From Natronorubrum daqingense (GTDB taxonomy: Archaea; Halobacteriota; Halobacteria; Halobacteriales; Natrialbaceae), in NCBI RefSeq assembly GCF_001971705.1, contig NZ_CP019327.1, forward strand, positions 930,001 through 994,000: a DNA stretch of 64,000 nt, in the 5' to 3' direction. This document shows positions 19,560 to 27,428 of the stretch, piece after piece (positions within the stretch are counted from its first letter, which is position 1; every line of letters starts with the position of its first letter). The notes beneath the pieces are model-generated. The model did no database searches. It saw nothing but the letters and a program-made list of their open reading frames with translations, and was not told the origin of the DNA. The position numbers and the translations under genes were made by a program.

Positions 19560-20740
19560 GCGACCGCGCAAGCGACACCGAGACGATCCGCGGTGCCACC
19601 AGCGAAACGGTTCGGGCGGCGCTCTCGAGCGGTGACGCCCTCCCCGGAACGACCGGTTTCGCCGGCGAACTCGAGGGAACGCTCGTTCGAGACGTGCTCG
19701 GACGCGAGCCGTTGTACCTCGAGTCTGCATCCTCCCGTACAAACTCGATGCCTACGGTAGAGTCCTCAGCAGAGACCTCGACAAAATGGGCATTCAATCC
19801 CACGACACTCGAGGATCCGACGCTTCTTCCGGCAGGGTCGACACTCGCGCTCGAGGACCCGGATGCAACTCCAGAACAGCGCTTTTGTCTCCCCAATCCG
19901 ACACCCGAATCGGATCACTCGAGCGCGCTCACACGACTCGAGACGGCGATCGAAACCGCGGCTGACGCCGTCGACACCGACGACAGAGACGTCGCCGTCG
20001 CGTTTTCCGGTGGCGTCGATTCGGCGCTCGTCGCCGCCGTGCTCGATGCGCCGCTGTACGTCGTCGGCTTTCCCGACAGCCACGACGTCGAGGCGGCTCG
20101 AAGCGCTGCTCGAGCGATGGGACGGGACCTCACCGTCGTCGAACTCGAGCCTGCGGACCTCGAGCGCGCTGTCCCCGAGGTCGCTCGAGCGACGGGACGG
20201 ACGAACGCGATGGACGTTCAGATCGCCCTGCCGTTGTACCTCGTCGGCGAGCGCGTCGCCGCCGACGGCTTCGACGCCCTCGCCGTCGGCCAGGGTGCCG
20301 ACGAGTTGTTCGGCGGCTACGAGAAAGTCGTCCGACTCGATCATCGCGTCGAGGCGAACACGGTTCGGGGTGCCGTCCGCGAGGGGATCCAGACGTTGCC
20401 GACACAGCTTCCACGAGACGTTCACGCCATCGAAGCGACCGGACTCGAGCCCGTCGCCCCCTTGTTACACGACACCGTCGTCGACGCCGCCCTTCGGCTT
20501 CCGGACGAACTACTCGCGGACGAAACCGAACGCAAGCGGGCCCTCCGTCTCGTCTCCAGATCGAACCTCCCCGAAGACGTCGTCGACCGCAAGAAAAAGG
20601 CCGTTCAGTACGGTAGTCTCGTCGCTCGAGAACTCGATCGCCTCGCCAGACAGGCCGGCTACAAACGGCGCATCGACGACCACGTCGGGAAGTACATTCG
20701 GTCGCTACTCGAGAGCGAACCTGACCCGCCGAAAGCGTAG
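19556..20740 (+). CDS. Asparagine-synthase-like PP-loop ATPase with degenerate N-terminal domain
   Basis: A 394-residue protein. The C-terminal half is an asparagine synthetase-type domain: PP-loop SGGVDSAL, an LPLYLVGERVA helix, and QGADELFGGYEK, which binds ATP and aspartate-like substrates. The N-terminal 130 residues retain only fragments of the glutaminase domain (RDVLGREPLYLE resembles RDxLGxKPLYY) and lack the essential Cys at position 2, so glutamine cannot be the amide donor through this domain. It could use ammonia or adenylate another substrate. It overlaps the PHP gene by four bases. Confidence 0.8.
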   Translation: MSDRASDTETIRGATSETVRAALSSGDALPGTTGFAGELEGTLVRDVLGREPLYLESASSRTNSMPTVESSAETSTKWAFNPTTLEDPTLLPAGSTLALEDPDATPEQRFCLPNPTPESDHSSALTRLETAIETAADAVDTDDRDVAVAFSGGVDSALVAAVLDAPLYVVGFPDSHDVEAARSAARAMGRDLTVVELEPADLERAVPEVARATGRTNAMDVQIALPLYLVGERVAADGFDALAVGQGADELFGGYEKVVRLDHRVEANTVRGAVREGIQTLPTQLPRDVHAIEATGLEPVAPLLHDTVVDAALRLPDELLADETERKRALRLVSRSNLPEDVVDRKKKAVQYGSLVARELDRLARQAGYKRRIDDHVGKYIRSLLESEPDPPKA

Positions 20741-20870
20741 CCCCGATTTCGGATCAGCGAGCACGATTCAAACACGCTCTCCGTTCGACGGCGACCAGTC
20801 TCTCGGGTCCTGATACCTCGTTTCGACAGCGATTACGATCGACGCCCGGCCTGCCGATTCGCAGCCAATC

Positions 20871-20877
20871 TATTTAT
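20871..20877 (+). promoter_or_regulatory. TATA box of the amphi-Trp gene
   Basis: TATTTAT lies 24-30 bases upstream of the ATG at 20901, predicting a leaderless transcript. The preceding 100 bases are otherwise GC-rich. Confidence 0.55.
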
Positions 20878-20900
20878 GTTCACTCGGTGGCCGTTTGGCC

Positions 20901-21158
20901 ATGGCAGAGAAAACCAACACGAAGGAGGATGTCTCACGGGAACGAGCGGCCGACCTCGTTCAGGAACTCGCTCGAGAACTCCGACGTGATGGCACGGCCA
21001 ACGTTCGCGTCGGAAACAAGACGCTGACGCTCACACCGGCACCGGAACTCGAGTACAAGATCGAAGTCGAAGAGCGCTCGCCGATGCTCGGTGGACCGCG
21101 CGAAGAAGTAACGGTCACGCTCGAGTGGGAAGTCGACGAAGAACCGTCAACCGAGTAA
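20901..21158 (+). CDS. Amphi-Trp domain protein
   Basis: An 85-residue protein made of a helix with KEDVSRERAADLVQELARELRRDG followed by a three-strand sheet ending in LEWEVDEE. This is the amphi-Trp domain, a small fold of unknown biochemical role found often in haloarchaea and bacteria, named for its amphipathic strand with Trp. The ATG at 20901 is supported by the TATA spacing; an in-frame TTG two codons upstream is not needed. It is convergent with the mrp gene, 42 bases apart. Confidence 0.8.
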   Translation: MAEKTNTKEDVSRERAADLVQELARELRRDGTANVRVGNKTLTLTPAPELEYKIEVEERSPMLGGPREEVTVTLEWEVDEEPSTE

Positions 21159-21200
21159 TTCGACGGCGCACGCGCCGTAGTGTGGGTGTGAGTTATCCAC

Positions 21201-22292
21201 TCAGTCTTTCGTTTCGGTCGGGAGCTGATTTGTCGGCCCCCCTTCGACGTTGTCGGCGACCGTCTGGCGATTCGTCGCGCCGATTTGATCTGCGACGTCG
21301 GCAACGAGGTCTTCGACCGTCTCCTGAACCTGACTCTCCTCGTCTTTCACGAGCGCGCCCTGGCTTCCATCGGCACCGAAATCCGGGTGGATCGGAATCT
21401 GGCCGAGCAACGGCACGTCGTACTTGTCGACGATCGTCTGTGCGCCGTCGGTACCGAAGAGTCCGTGCTGGTCGTCACACGACGGACAGATGAACGAACT
21501 CATGTTCTCGACGATGCCCAACACCGGCGTGTCGTGTTTGTTGAACATCTGAATCCCTTTCCGGGTGTCCTCGAGGGCCATCTCCTGTGGCGTCGTCACG
21601 ACGACTGCACCCGTCACCGGCATCGACTGGAGGAGGTTCAACGTCGCGTCGCCCGTTCCCGGCGGCAAGTCGACGATAAGATAATCGAGACGACCCCACT
21701 CGACGCCCTCCAGGAACTTCAGCATGAACTTGTTGACCATCGGCCCACGGAGGATCGCCGGATCGTCTTCGTCTTCCATCATCATCCCCATACTAATGAC
21801 TCGGACGCCGTCCGATCGTGGCGGGACGATGTCCTCACTCGGCGTCACGCCGGGATCGCTCTCGGGCGGCAGAATCTTCGGAATGTTCGGGCCGTGAATG
21901 TCCGCGTCGAGCAACCCGACCATCGCCCCCCGTTTCTCGAGTCCAGCGGCAATGTTCGCGGCGACCGTCGTCTTGCCGACGCCACCCTTCCCAGAGGCGA
22001 CGGCGATAACGTTCCGAACTCGTGGGAGAACTTGATCGTCGAATCCGTGTTCCTCGCCGACGTGTGCACGCAGGTCGGCCTCGAGTCCGGCCTCGTCACA
22101 CACCTCTCGAATTCGATTGCCGAGTTCCATCTCGGAGGGGGCATACGGCGCGTTCATCGCCAACTCGATCCGGGCGGTTTCGTCCTCGATTTGGACGTCG
22201 TTGACCAATCCGTGCGAGACGATATCCCCGCCGAGGTCCGGGTCTTCGATCCCCTCGAGTTCGATCTGAAGTTCGTGTTCTGTAATACTCAT
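21201..22292 (-). CDS. mrp: Mrp/NBP35-type P-loop ATPase, Fe-S cluster carrier
   Basis: A 363-residue cytoplasmic protein that probably binds and transfers Fe-S clusters to target apoproteins. Domain order: N-terminal MIP18/DUF59 domain (1-90, with APYAPSEMELGNRIRE), then the ParA-like ATPase with deviant Walker A SGKGGVGKTT (about 101-110), DADIHGPNIPK, LIVDLPPGTGD and the cluster-binding pair CPSC (after SSFI). The extra C-terminal 40 residues are acidic. It lies 114 bases downstream of the Fe-S/NrfD redox operon on the same strand, so it may help mature the four-cluster Fe-S subunit; this is inference. Confidence 0.93.
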   Translation of the reverse strand: MSITEHELQIELEGIEDPDLGGDIVSHGLVNDVQIEDETARIELAMNAPYAPSEMELGNRIREVCDEAGLEADLRAHVGEEHGFDDQVLPRVRNVIAVASGKGGVGKTTVAANIAAGLEKRGAMVGLLDADIHGPNIPKILPPESDPGVTPSEDIVPPRSDGVRVISMGMMMEDEDDPAILRGPMVNKFMLKFLEGVEWGRLDYLIVDLPPGTGDATLNLLQSMPVTGAVVVTTPQEMALEDTRKGIQMFNKHDTPVLGIVENMSSFICPSCDDQHGLFGTDGAQTIVDKYDVPLLGQIPIHPDFGADGSQGALVKDEESQVQETVEDLVADVADQIGATNRQTVADNVEGGPTNQLPTETKD

Positions 22293-22406
22293 AGTGCGTT
22301 AGGTGCGTTATCAGTGCATAAGGGGTCGGAATGGGATACGTGTGATGGTTCGAGAGTTGCCGGCAAACCGCTCGACGGGTGCGTGAAACGTCGATCGTCC
22401 GTCGCC

Positions 22407-22691
22407 TCAGATACTCGGCACACCACCGTAGAAGATGATCCCGATGAGTACCGTCATGACGAGCATCGAGACCCACATACTCGTTGCGATGCCGACGAGA
22501 TACGTGACGCCGAGCAACCCGACTTTCGTGTCTCGCGGAGCGCCCGTGAACCAGGCGATGATCATGACGTAAATCGGCAGTAAGACGACGCCGAAAATGA
22601 TGTACGTCCCCTCGTTTGGAAAGCCGGTCCACCCGTCGGTCCCCTCGAAGCCGTGATAGAGGATCGTCGCGAGCGTGTCAGCCAGAGTCAT
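22407..22691 (-). CDS. Small membrane protein of the redox operon, copy 2
   Basis: A 94-residue protein with two clear membrane helices, YIIFGVVLLPIYVMIIAWF and the C-terminal MWVSMLVMTVLIGIIFYGG, joined by TGAPRDTKVGLLGVTYLVGIA, which may form a third. It is plainly paralogous to the gene immediately upstream (22828-23166): the FPNEGTY, PRDTK-GLLG and C-terminal helix patterns agree position by position. It is probably an accessory membrane subunit of the Fe-S/NrfD complex. I do not recognise a named family. Confidence 0.75.
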   Translation of the reverse strand: MTLADTLATILYHGFEGTDGWTGFPNEGTYIIFGVVLLPIYVMIIAWFTGAPRDTKVGLLGVTYLVGIATSMWVSMLVMTVLIGIIFYGGVPSI

Positions 22692-22827
22692 AGTCTGGGT
22701 TTGCGCCCCGGTCGGGTCGTGGTTTCCCCTGGGTGTGCATGGATGTCATGGGAAAGTCGGGGCTCGCGGGGCAGCGTCCATCGAGCGCGAAAAAAGTCGA
22801 GAACCGGTCAACGGGCGGCCCGTCCGG

Positions 22828-23166
22828 TTAGAACAGGAACCCGAAGATCGGGATGGAGTCGGTCGGACCGTGGGAGCCGAGCGGTTCCGGAAGCCCGCCG
22901 AAGAACAGGACTCCGATGATCACGGTCAGGATGAACATCCCGATCCACATCTGTGCGGCGATGCCGATGAGATAGGACACGCCGAGCAGTCCCGTCTTCG
23001 TGTCTCGAGGTTCGCTGACGAACCACGAAATGACCATCACGTAGATGGGAACCAACACGACGCCGAAGATCAGGTAGGTCCCGACGTTCGGGAATCCGGT
23101 TACTCCTTCGGTACCACTGTAGCCGTGGTAGAGCGGTTCTGCGAGTGTGGCTGCGAGTGCGCTCAT
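22828..23166 (-). CDS. Small membrane protein of the redox operon, copy 1
   Basis: A 112-residue protein with the same layout as the 22407-22691 product: FPNVGTYLIFGVVLVPIYVMVISWF, SEPRDTKTGLLGVSYLIGIA and IGMFILTVIIGVLFFGG, plus an extra 18-residue C-terminal tail ending IFGFLF. Its ATG overlaps the NrfD stop by four bases (ATGA), so it is translationally coupled to NrfD, which supports a role as a subunit of that membrane complex. Function otherwise unknown. Confidence 0.77.
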   Translation of the reverse strand: MSALAATLAEPLYHGYSGTEGVTGFPNVGTYLIFGVVLVPIYVMVISWFVSEPRDTKTGLLGVSYLIGIAAQMWIGMFILTVIIGVLFFGGLPEPLGSHGPTDSIPIFGFLF

Positions 23167-24530
23167 GCTTTCACCTCTGGTTCAGTTGCGGCTTCGTCTG
23201 CTTCCTCGTGGCCGTGTCCGTGATCGCCACGCAGGTGTTCGACGGCGTGGAGTTCGACGACGGGAACGACCTTAGAGACGACGAGGAAGATCAACGTGAC
23301 CATCCCGATCGTGCCGACCAGCGAGAGCCACTCGATCGCGCTCGGGAAGTACTCCCCGGGCGTGTTCGCGTAGATCTCGAACTCTGGGTGAAGGAAGCCT
23401 TCGACGACGAAGATCATCTTCTCACCGAGCGTGCCCATGAGCACGGCGACGGAGGCGACGATCGCTCGCGCCTTCGTGAACAGCGACGGTCGAATCGCCT
23501 GTGCGAAGATGAAGATGAGCGTCCCGAAGACGAGGGCCATCGACCCGAGGTACATCCAGTGGCCGATCGTCGCTTCCTGAGCGACTTCCGTGCTCACCGG
23601 TGCGGCGAAGAGGCCAGTGACGTTCTGCTGAAGCTGGAGCCAGACGAACAGTAGGCAGAAGAAACCCAGCCACAGGAGCAGCCCGCGGAAGACGTCGTCG
23701 GTCATGATGTGATCCCAGTCGTACGCGCGTCGGAAGGCGTAGGCGACGATGATCACGCCACTGATCGCCGAGGTCAGTGCGATCGTCAGGAACTGTGGTC
23801 CCTGCACGGCGCCGAACCAGGCTGGCATACCGGGCAACACTGCGAACAGCCACGGAATCACACCGCCGTGGAGCAGCAGTGGTGCCATGATGATGATCGC
23901 GAGTGCGAGCCACCAAACCATCCGCTCGACGACCTCGTCTTCGTCCTCGGTGTAGCCGAGGGTCAAGACGTTGTAGACCGGCGAGAGATAGCCTGGAAGG
24001 TCATCTCGCAGCCGCGTGATGTCGTAGCGAAGCGTCAGTGCGAGGTAGGTCGCCGTCAACACGAAGTAAGCCGTGATGACGGTCACGTCCCACACCAGCG
24101 GCGAGTTGTTGACCGTGATGTGGTAGTGGCCGAGGATGCTCGTGACCATCCGATCCGGGCGTCCCATGTGGACCATAATGTAGAAGCCAGCCGCGGAGAG
24201 GCCGGCGATGGTCAGCAATTCGGCGAGGCGGGCGACCGGCATGTATCGATCCATGCCGAGCAGTCGGACCGCAGCGGAGAGGATGATCCCGCCGTGAGCG
24301 ATCCCGACCCACCAGATGAACGCGCCGATGTACAGTCCCCAGGTCGCACCGCCGCCGGTCCCCCAGTCGGAGAGGCCGGTAACCGACATCCCGACGTAGA
24401 GCTGGTAGACCCAGGCGACGAGAAACGCACCGAGTGCCAGGGCACAGACACCGAAGAGGATGAAGAACTTCTTCGAGAAGTTGTCGATCGGACGAAGGAT
24501 GTCCGCTTCGGATGGCGTCTTCGTGCTCAT
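23163..24530 (-). CDS. nrfD: NrfD/PsrC-type membrane subunit of an oxidoreductase complex
   Basis: A 455-residue polytopic membrane protein of the NrfD/PsrC family with about ten helices. These subunits exchange electrons between a peripheral Fe-S protein and the menaquinone pool. Supporting motifs: the N-terminal WGLYIGAFIWWVGIAHGGIILSA, HMGRPDRMVTSILG, NSPLVWDV and the late EKMIFVVEGFLHP. The His/acid-rich C-terminal tail (HLRGDHGHGHEEADE) is notable. It overlaps the Fe-S gene by four bases upstream and the small membrane gene by four bases downstream. Relatives occur in polysulfide reductase, Hmc/Qrc complexes and alternative complex III. Confidence 0.93.
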   Translation of the reverse strand: MSTKTPSEADILRPIDNFSKKFFILFGVCALALGAFLVAWVYQLYVGMSVTGLSDWGTGGGATWGLYIGAFIWWVGIAHGGIILSAAVRLLGMDRYMPVARLAELLTIAGLSAAGFYIMVHMGRPDRMVTSILGHYHITVNNSPLVWDVTVITAYFVLTATYLALTLRYDITRLRDDLPGYLSPVYNVLTLGYTEDEDEVVERMVWWLALAIIIMAPLLLHGGVIPWLFAVLPGMPAWFGAVQGPQFLTIALTSAISGVIIVAYAFRRAYDWDHIMTDDVFRGLLLWLGFFCLLFVWLQLQQNVTGLFAAPVSTEVAQEATIGHWMYLGSMALVFGTLIFIFAQAIRPSLFTKARAIVASVAVLMGTLGEKMIFVVEGFLHPEFEIYANTPGEYFPSAIEWLSLVGTIGMVTLIFLVVSKVVPVVELHAVEHLRGDHGHGHEEADEAATEPEVKA

Positions 24531-26278
24531 AGGGACACCCCAGCGTCACCGACCGTCTCGTCGTCGAGGATTTCCTTGCGGTTGTCGACCAGATCGACGC
24601 GGTCGCCGTCTGCTCGCTGGTAAGAGACGTTCCCGTAGTCGGATTGCTCCTCGGGATCCTCACTCTGTTCGGCGTTCGGTCCGGGTTCGTTACCCAGGTA
24701 GATGATGTTCGGGTTGGTCCCCATGTCCTCGAGCAAGCGGAAGCTCGAGGCAGGGGTGCCAGCGTACTGTTCGATGAGGCTCTGTGCAGCGCCTTCGTCT
24801 GGGCCATCGAACTCGTCTTGCGCTTCGTCCTCTTCTTCCTCGTCGGCTTCGTCTTCGTCCTCGTCTGCACCGTTTTCGTCGTCTTCCTCGTCGTCTTCTT
24901 CAGGTGCATCTGCGAGGTCGAGTTCCGAGAGGACCTCTTGGCTCTCGAGATCCAGTCCGTGGTCGGCAATGATCTCGAGCGCAGCGGCGACGAACTCCTC
25001 GTTCTGTGCGAGGTAGTCCTCGCCGCCACCGAGTTCGTCCTCGGCGGTGATCTCGAGTGCGAGCAAGAGTGCGAGGCCTTCCTCGTCGTCTTCTACGGCA
25101 CCGAGACCCTGGAAGTCGTAGGCGTCGAGAACCGCGTCGAGGTCCTCGTCTTCGCCGTCGAGGGCGTCTTCGAGTTCCTCGAGTTCCTCCTCGACGTCGG
25201 CTTCGTCCGGAGCGAAGTCCGTGAGCGTCCGACCGCGACTCGGGTTGTCGGCGTAGATTTGTGGGTCGCTCGTCTCGTCGTTCATATTGCCGAAGTGGAT
25301 GGCGTCCTGCGGGCAGGTTTCCTCACAGGCTGTGGTGCCAACCATCTCGTCGCCCATACCGCCGTCCTGGCGGGTTGGGCACATCGTACACTTGCTCATC
25401 GTTCCGCGTGGTGCACGACTGTCGACCCACCGATCCTCGGAGGTCATGTGATCGGAATCCATGTCCTCGTGGTCTTCGGCGATTTCGTCCGTCGAGATGT
25501 CGGGTTCGTTCCACTGGAAGTAGTTGACGCCGTAGGGACACGCGACCTGACAGTATCGACAGCCGATACAGACGTCGTAGTCCGTCAGCACGAGGCCGTC
25601 GGAGTCACGGGTGTGTCGTGCCGTGGTCGGACAGACCTTCTCACAGGGTGCGTCGGTGCAGTGTTGACACGGACGGACGAGCAGGTTGTTGCTCGTGTCT
25701 GGGGTGCCCTCTGGTTCGTCGTACTCGAGGACGTACATCCAGTTGACACCCTGATCGAGGTTGTTCTCCTCGGCACAGGCAGACATACAAGAGAGACAGC
25801 CGTCACACTGCTCGAGGTCGATGGTCATTCCCATCTGGACGTCGTCGCCATCTCCGCCGGCGTCGTCGCCTTCCTGGGAGATACCTAGGCTGGGTTCGCT
25901 GTCGTCGACGGTGCCCCACGCACCGAGACCGACGGCAGCGGCACCGACGCCCATCTTCTTCATGACGTCGCGGCGACCCTCCTCGCCGTCGTCGTCGAAG
26001 GCCGAGAGCATTCGGGCTACTCCGCCCTTCCCTTCTTCCTGAGCAGCCTCGTAGGCTTCCTCAGTCGGGCGGTCGTCGACGCCGAATTCGTCCATCACGT
26101 CGTCGTGATACATTTCGTGGAATTCGGCTTCAGACAGTTCGCCCTTGGTGACGCGCATTGCGTCCTGGGCCATTTGCATACCGAGATCGGAGTCGTACTC
26201 GGTGTCGTCGAGCATTCCTTCGAGCTCAGTCTCCCACTCTTGTCCGAGCGGGTGGAAAGATTCGTCGTCCGTGCTCAT
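24527..26278 (-). CDS. Four-cluster [4Fe-4S] ferredoxin-type subunit with internal Tat motif and acidic insertion
   Basis: A 583-residue electron-transfer subunit of the PsrB/HmcB type. Sixteen Cys in four groups are visible: 158/161/164/168, 204/207/212/216, 237/240/243/247 and 297/300/318/322, enough for four [4Fe-4S] clusters. Residues 1-100 form an acidic helical extension. A twin-arginine motif RRDVMKKMG with a short Ala/Gly hydrophobic stretch follows at 102-122, so the Tat signal, if real, is internal. A 147-residue highly acidic insertion (352-498) separates the last cluster from the conserved end LLEDMGTNPNIIYLGN. The ATG at 26278 is preferred over an upstream in-frame start. No catalytic molybdopterin subunit is adjacent. 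Confidence 0.9.
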   Translation of the reverse strand: MSTDDESFHPLGQEWETELEGMLDDTEYDSDLGMQMAQDAMRVTKGELSEAEFHEMYHDDVMDEFGVDDRPTEEAYEAAQEEGKGGVARMLSAFDDDGEEGRRDVMKKMGVGAAAVGLGAWGTVDDSEPSLGISQEGDDAGGDGDDVQMGMTIDLEQCDGCLSCMSACAEENNLDQGVNWMYVLEYDEPEGTPDTSNNLLVRPCQHCTDAPCEKVCPTTARHTRDSDGLVLTDYDVCIGCRYCQVACPYGVNYFQWNEPDISTDEIAEDHEDMDSDHMTSEDRWVDSRAPRGTMSKCTMCPTRQDGGMGDEMVGTTACEETCPQDAIHFGNMNDETSDPQIYADNPSRGRTLTDFAPDEADVEEELEELEDALDGEDEDLDAVLDAYDFQGLGAVEDDEEGLALLLALEITAEDELGGGEDYLAQNEEFVAAALEIIADHGLDLESQEVLSELDLADAPEEDDEEDDENGADEDEDEADEEEEDEAQDEFDGPDEGAAQSLIEQYAGTPASSFRLLEDMGTNPNIIYLGNEPGPNAEQSEDPEEQSDYGNVSYQRADGDRVDLVDNRKEILDDETVGDAGVSL

Positions 26279-26656
26279 TTCGGTAGCACACCTCTGGACG
26301 AGAATCCGCTCGTTGCGAAGTAATAACACGCCGACACGTAGTTGAATACGGTCATCTGTGGATCCTCTACTACCGGACTCACAACTAGATCAGGTTCAAA
26401 TATAGACTCGATTTCCATCGGGTGAGAATGGACGCGAAGATGTTCGTGCCTTTATTAGGGAGGTAGACCGTTTTCCCTGAATTGGCCAGCACGTGTTCCT
26501 TCATATCATGGACCAGGGGGCGACCGAGATCCCTCGTCTATCGCCCGACAACTGCGTCGGAGTTTCTTATCGTCCAGCGTGGTACGCCGTGTCAACTTCC
26601 AAAACTACTCGTGAGGTGGACGTGATTCGAACGAACCCGCGCGGTTGCTCGCCGAT
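26279..26656 (-). promoter_or_regulatory. Upstream region of the Fe-S/NrfD operon
   Basis: About 380 bases without a supportable gene between the Bat-like regulator and the Fe-S gene, both on the minus strand. TATA candidates are TTATTAC near 26320-26330 (about 45 bases upstream of the ATG) and CTATATTTGA near 26396-26406. The stretch 26440-26490 also contains T-rich sequence that could terminate the regulator transcript. Palindromic regulator sites were not identified with confidence. Confidence 0.4.
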
Positions 26657-27331
26657 TCAGCGGGTGGCGAAGTGTTCTTCCAGTTCATCATCGGCATCAC
26701 TCTGTGAAACGTCGTCGACGAACCGTTTGATGATCGAGCCTTCTGCCCGGTGAAGTGTTTCGCTACACGTCGATTTCGCGATGCCCAGATGTGCTGCGAG
26801 TTCCGTCAGGGAACTCCGGCGTGGCGTATCGTAGTATCCCTCTTCGACGGCGGTGACGACGATCTCGAGTTGGCGCTCGGAGAGGAGTTGGCTCTCGTGG
26901 AGGCGCTCGTGGACCTCGTCGATTCGATAGTCGACCGGCGAGTACTCGAGTTGCTCGGCGAGTCCAGCGAGATGGTCTCGCGTTCCGGTCACCTCGATCG
27001 TCGTTTCACCGTCGACGATCTCGAGCGGGAACTCGAGGGGGAGTTCCGACCCTCCCGAGGAGAAGGGGGCGAGTGACTCAGCCGTCTCGACGTGAACGGT
27101 CGCCTCGTTGTCTCGACGCTGGAGGAGGGTAAACGCCGTAATCTGTGGATGCTCACGCACGTCCTCGAGTACCTGAGAACGGTTCGACTCGGTTATCCGG
27201 ACGAGCGCGAACCCACTCTCGGCGTCGCCGAGTGCCGCAAGCACCTGGAAGGTCGCCTCCGGATACGCCGTCGAGAGCTGGCCTATCCAGTTGCGTTCTG
27301 GCATCGTAATCGTGAGTATCGCCTGAGCCAT
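26657..27331 (-). CDS. Bat-like helix-turn-helix regulator (HTH-10 family)
   Basis: A 224-residue protein with the layout of the haloarchaeal bacterio-opsin activator-like regulators: an N-terminal sensory alpha/beta region (1-150, starting MAQAILTITMPER) and a C-terminal HTH with LLSERQLEIVVTAVEEGYYDTPRRSSLTELAAHLGIAKSTCSETLHRAEGSIIKRFV, given here only as landmarks; the LSxRQxEIV and YYDxPRR signatures are decisive. The ATG at 27331 begins the first strand, and an upstream in-frame ATG at 27442 would run into the neighbouring hydrolase gene. Its place directly upstream of the Fe-S/NrfD operon suggests it may control it. Confidence 0.87.
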   Translation of the reverse strand: MAQAILTITMPERNWIGQLSTAYPEATFQVLAALGDAESGFALVRITESNRSQVLEDVREHPQITAFTLLQRRDNEATVHVETAESLAPFSSGGSELPLEFPLEIVDGETTIEVTGTRDHLAGLAEQLEYSPVDYRIDEVHERLHESQLLSERQLEIVVTAVEEGYYDTPRRSSLTELAAHLGIAKSTCSETLHRAEGSIIKRFVDDVSQSDADDELEEHFATR

Positions 27332-27428
27332 GCGAGCGTCTCTTCTCGATCGTAGCCTCGCTCCGTCCGAATAGACACTGGCTATTCCCACCCGTTGGGA
27401 ACGGCCGACGACAAGATGGCGAACGGGC

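Noticed and set aside
24785..25225. Possible frameshift or contamination within the Fe-S gene
   Set aside because: The frame stays open and the conserved C-terminal motif follows in frame, so it reads as a true insertion.
26600..26650. Possible tRNA T-arm (GATTCGAAC)
   Set aside because: No complete cloverleaf, no acceptor-stem pairing and no anticodon arm can be formed around it.
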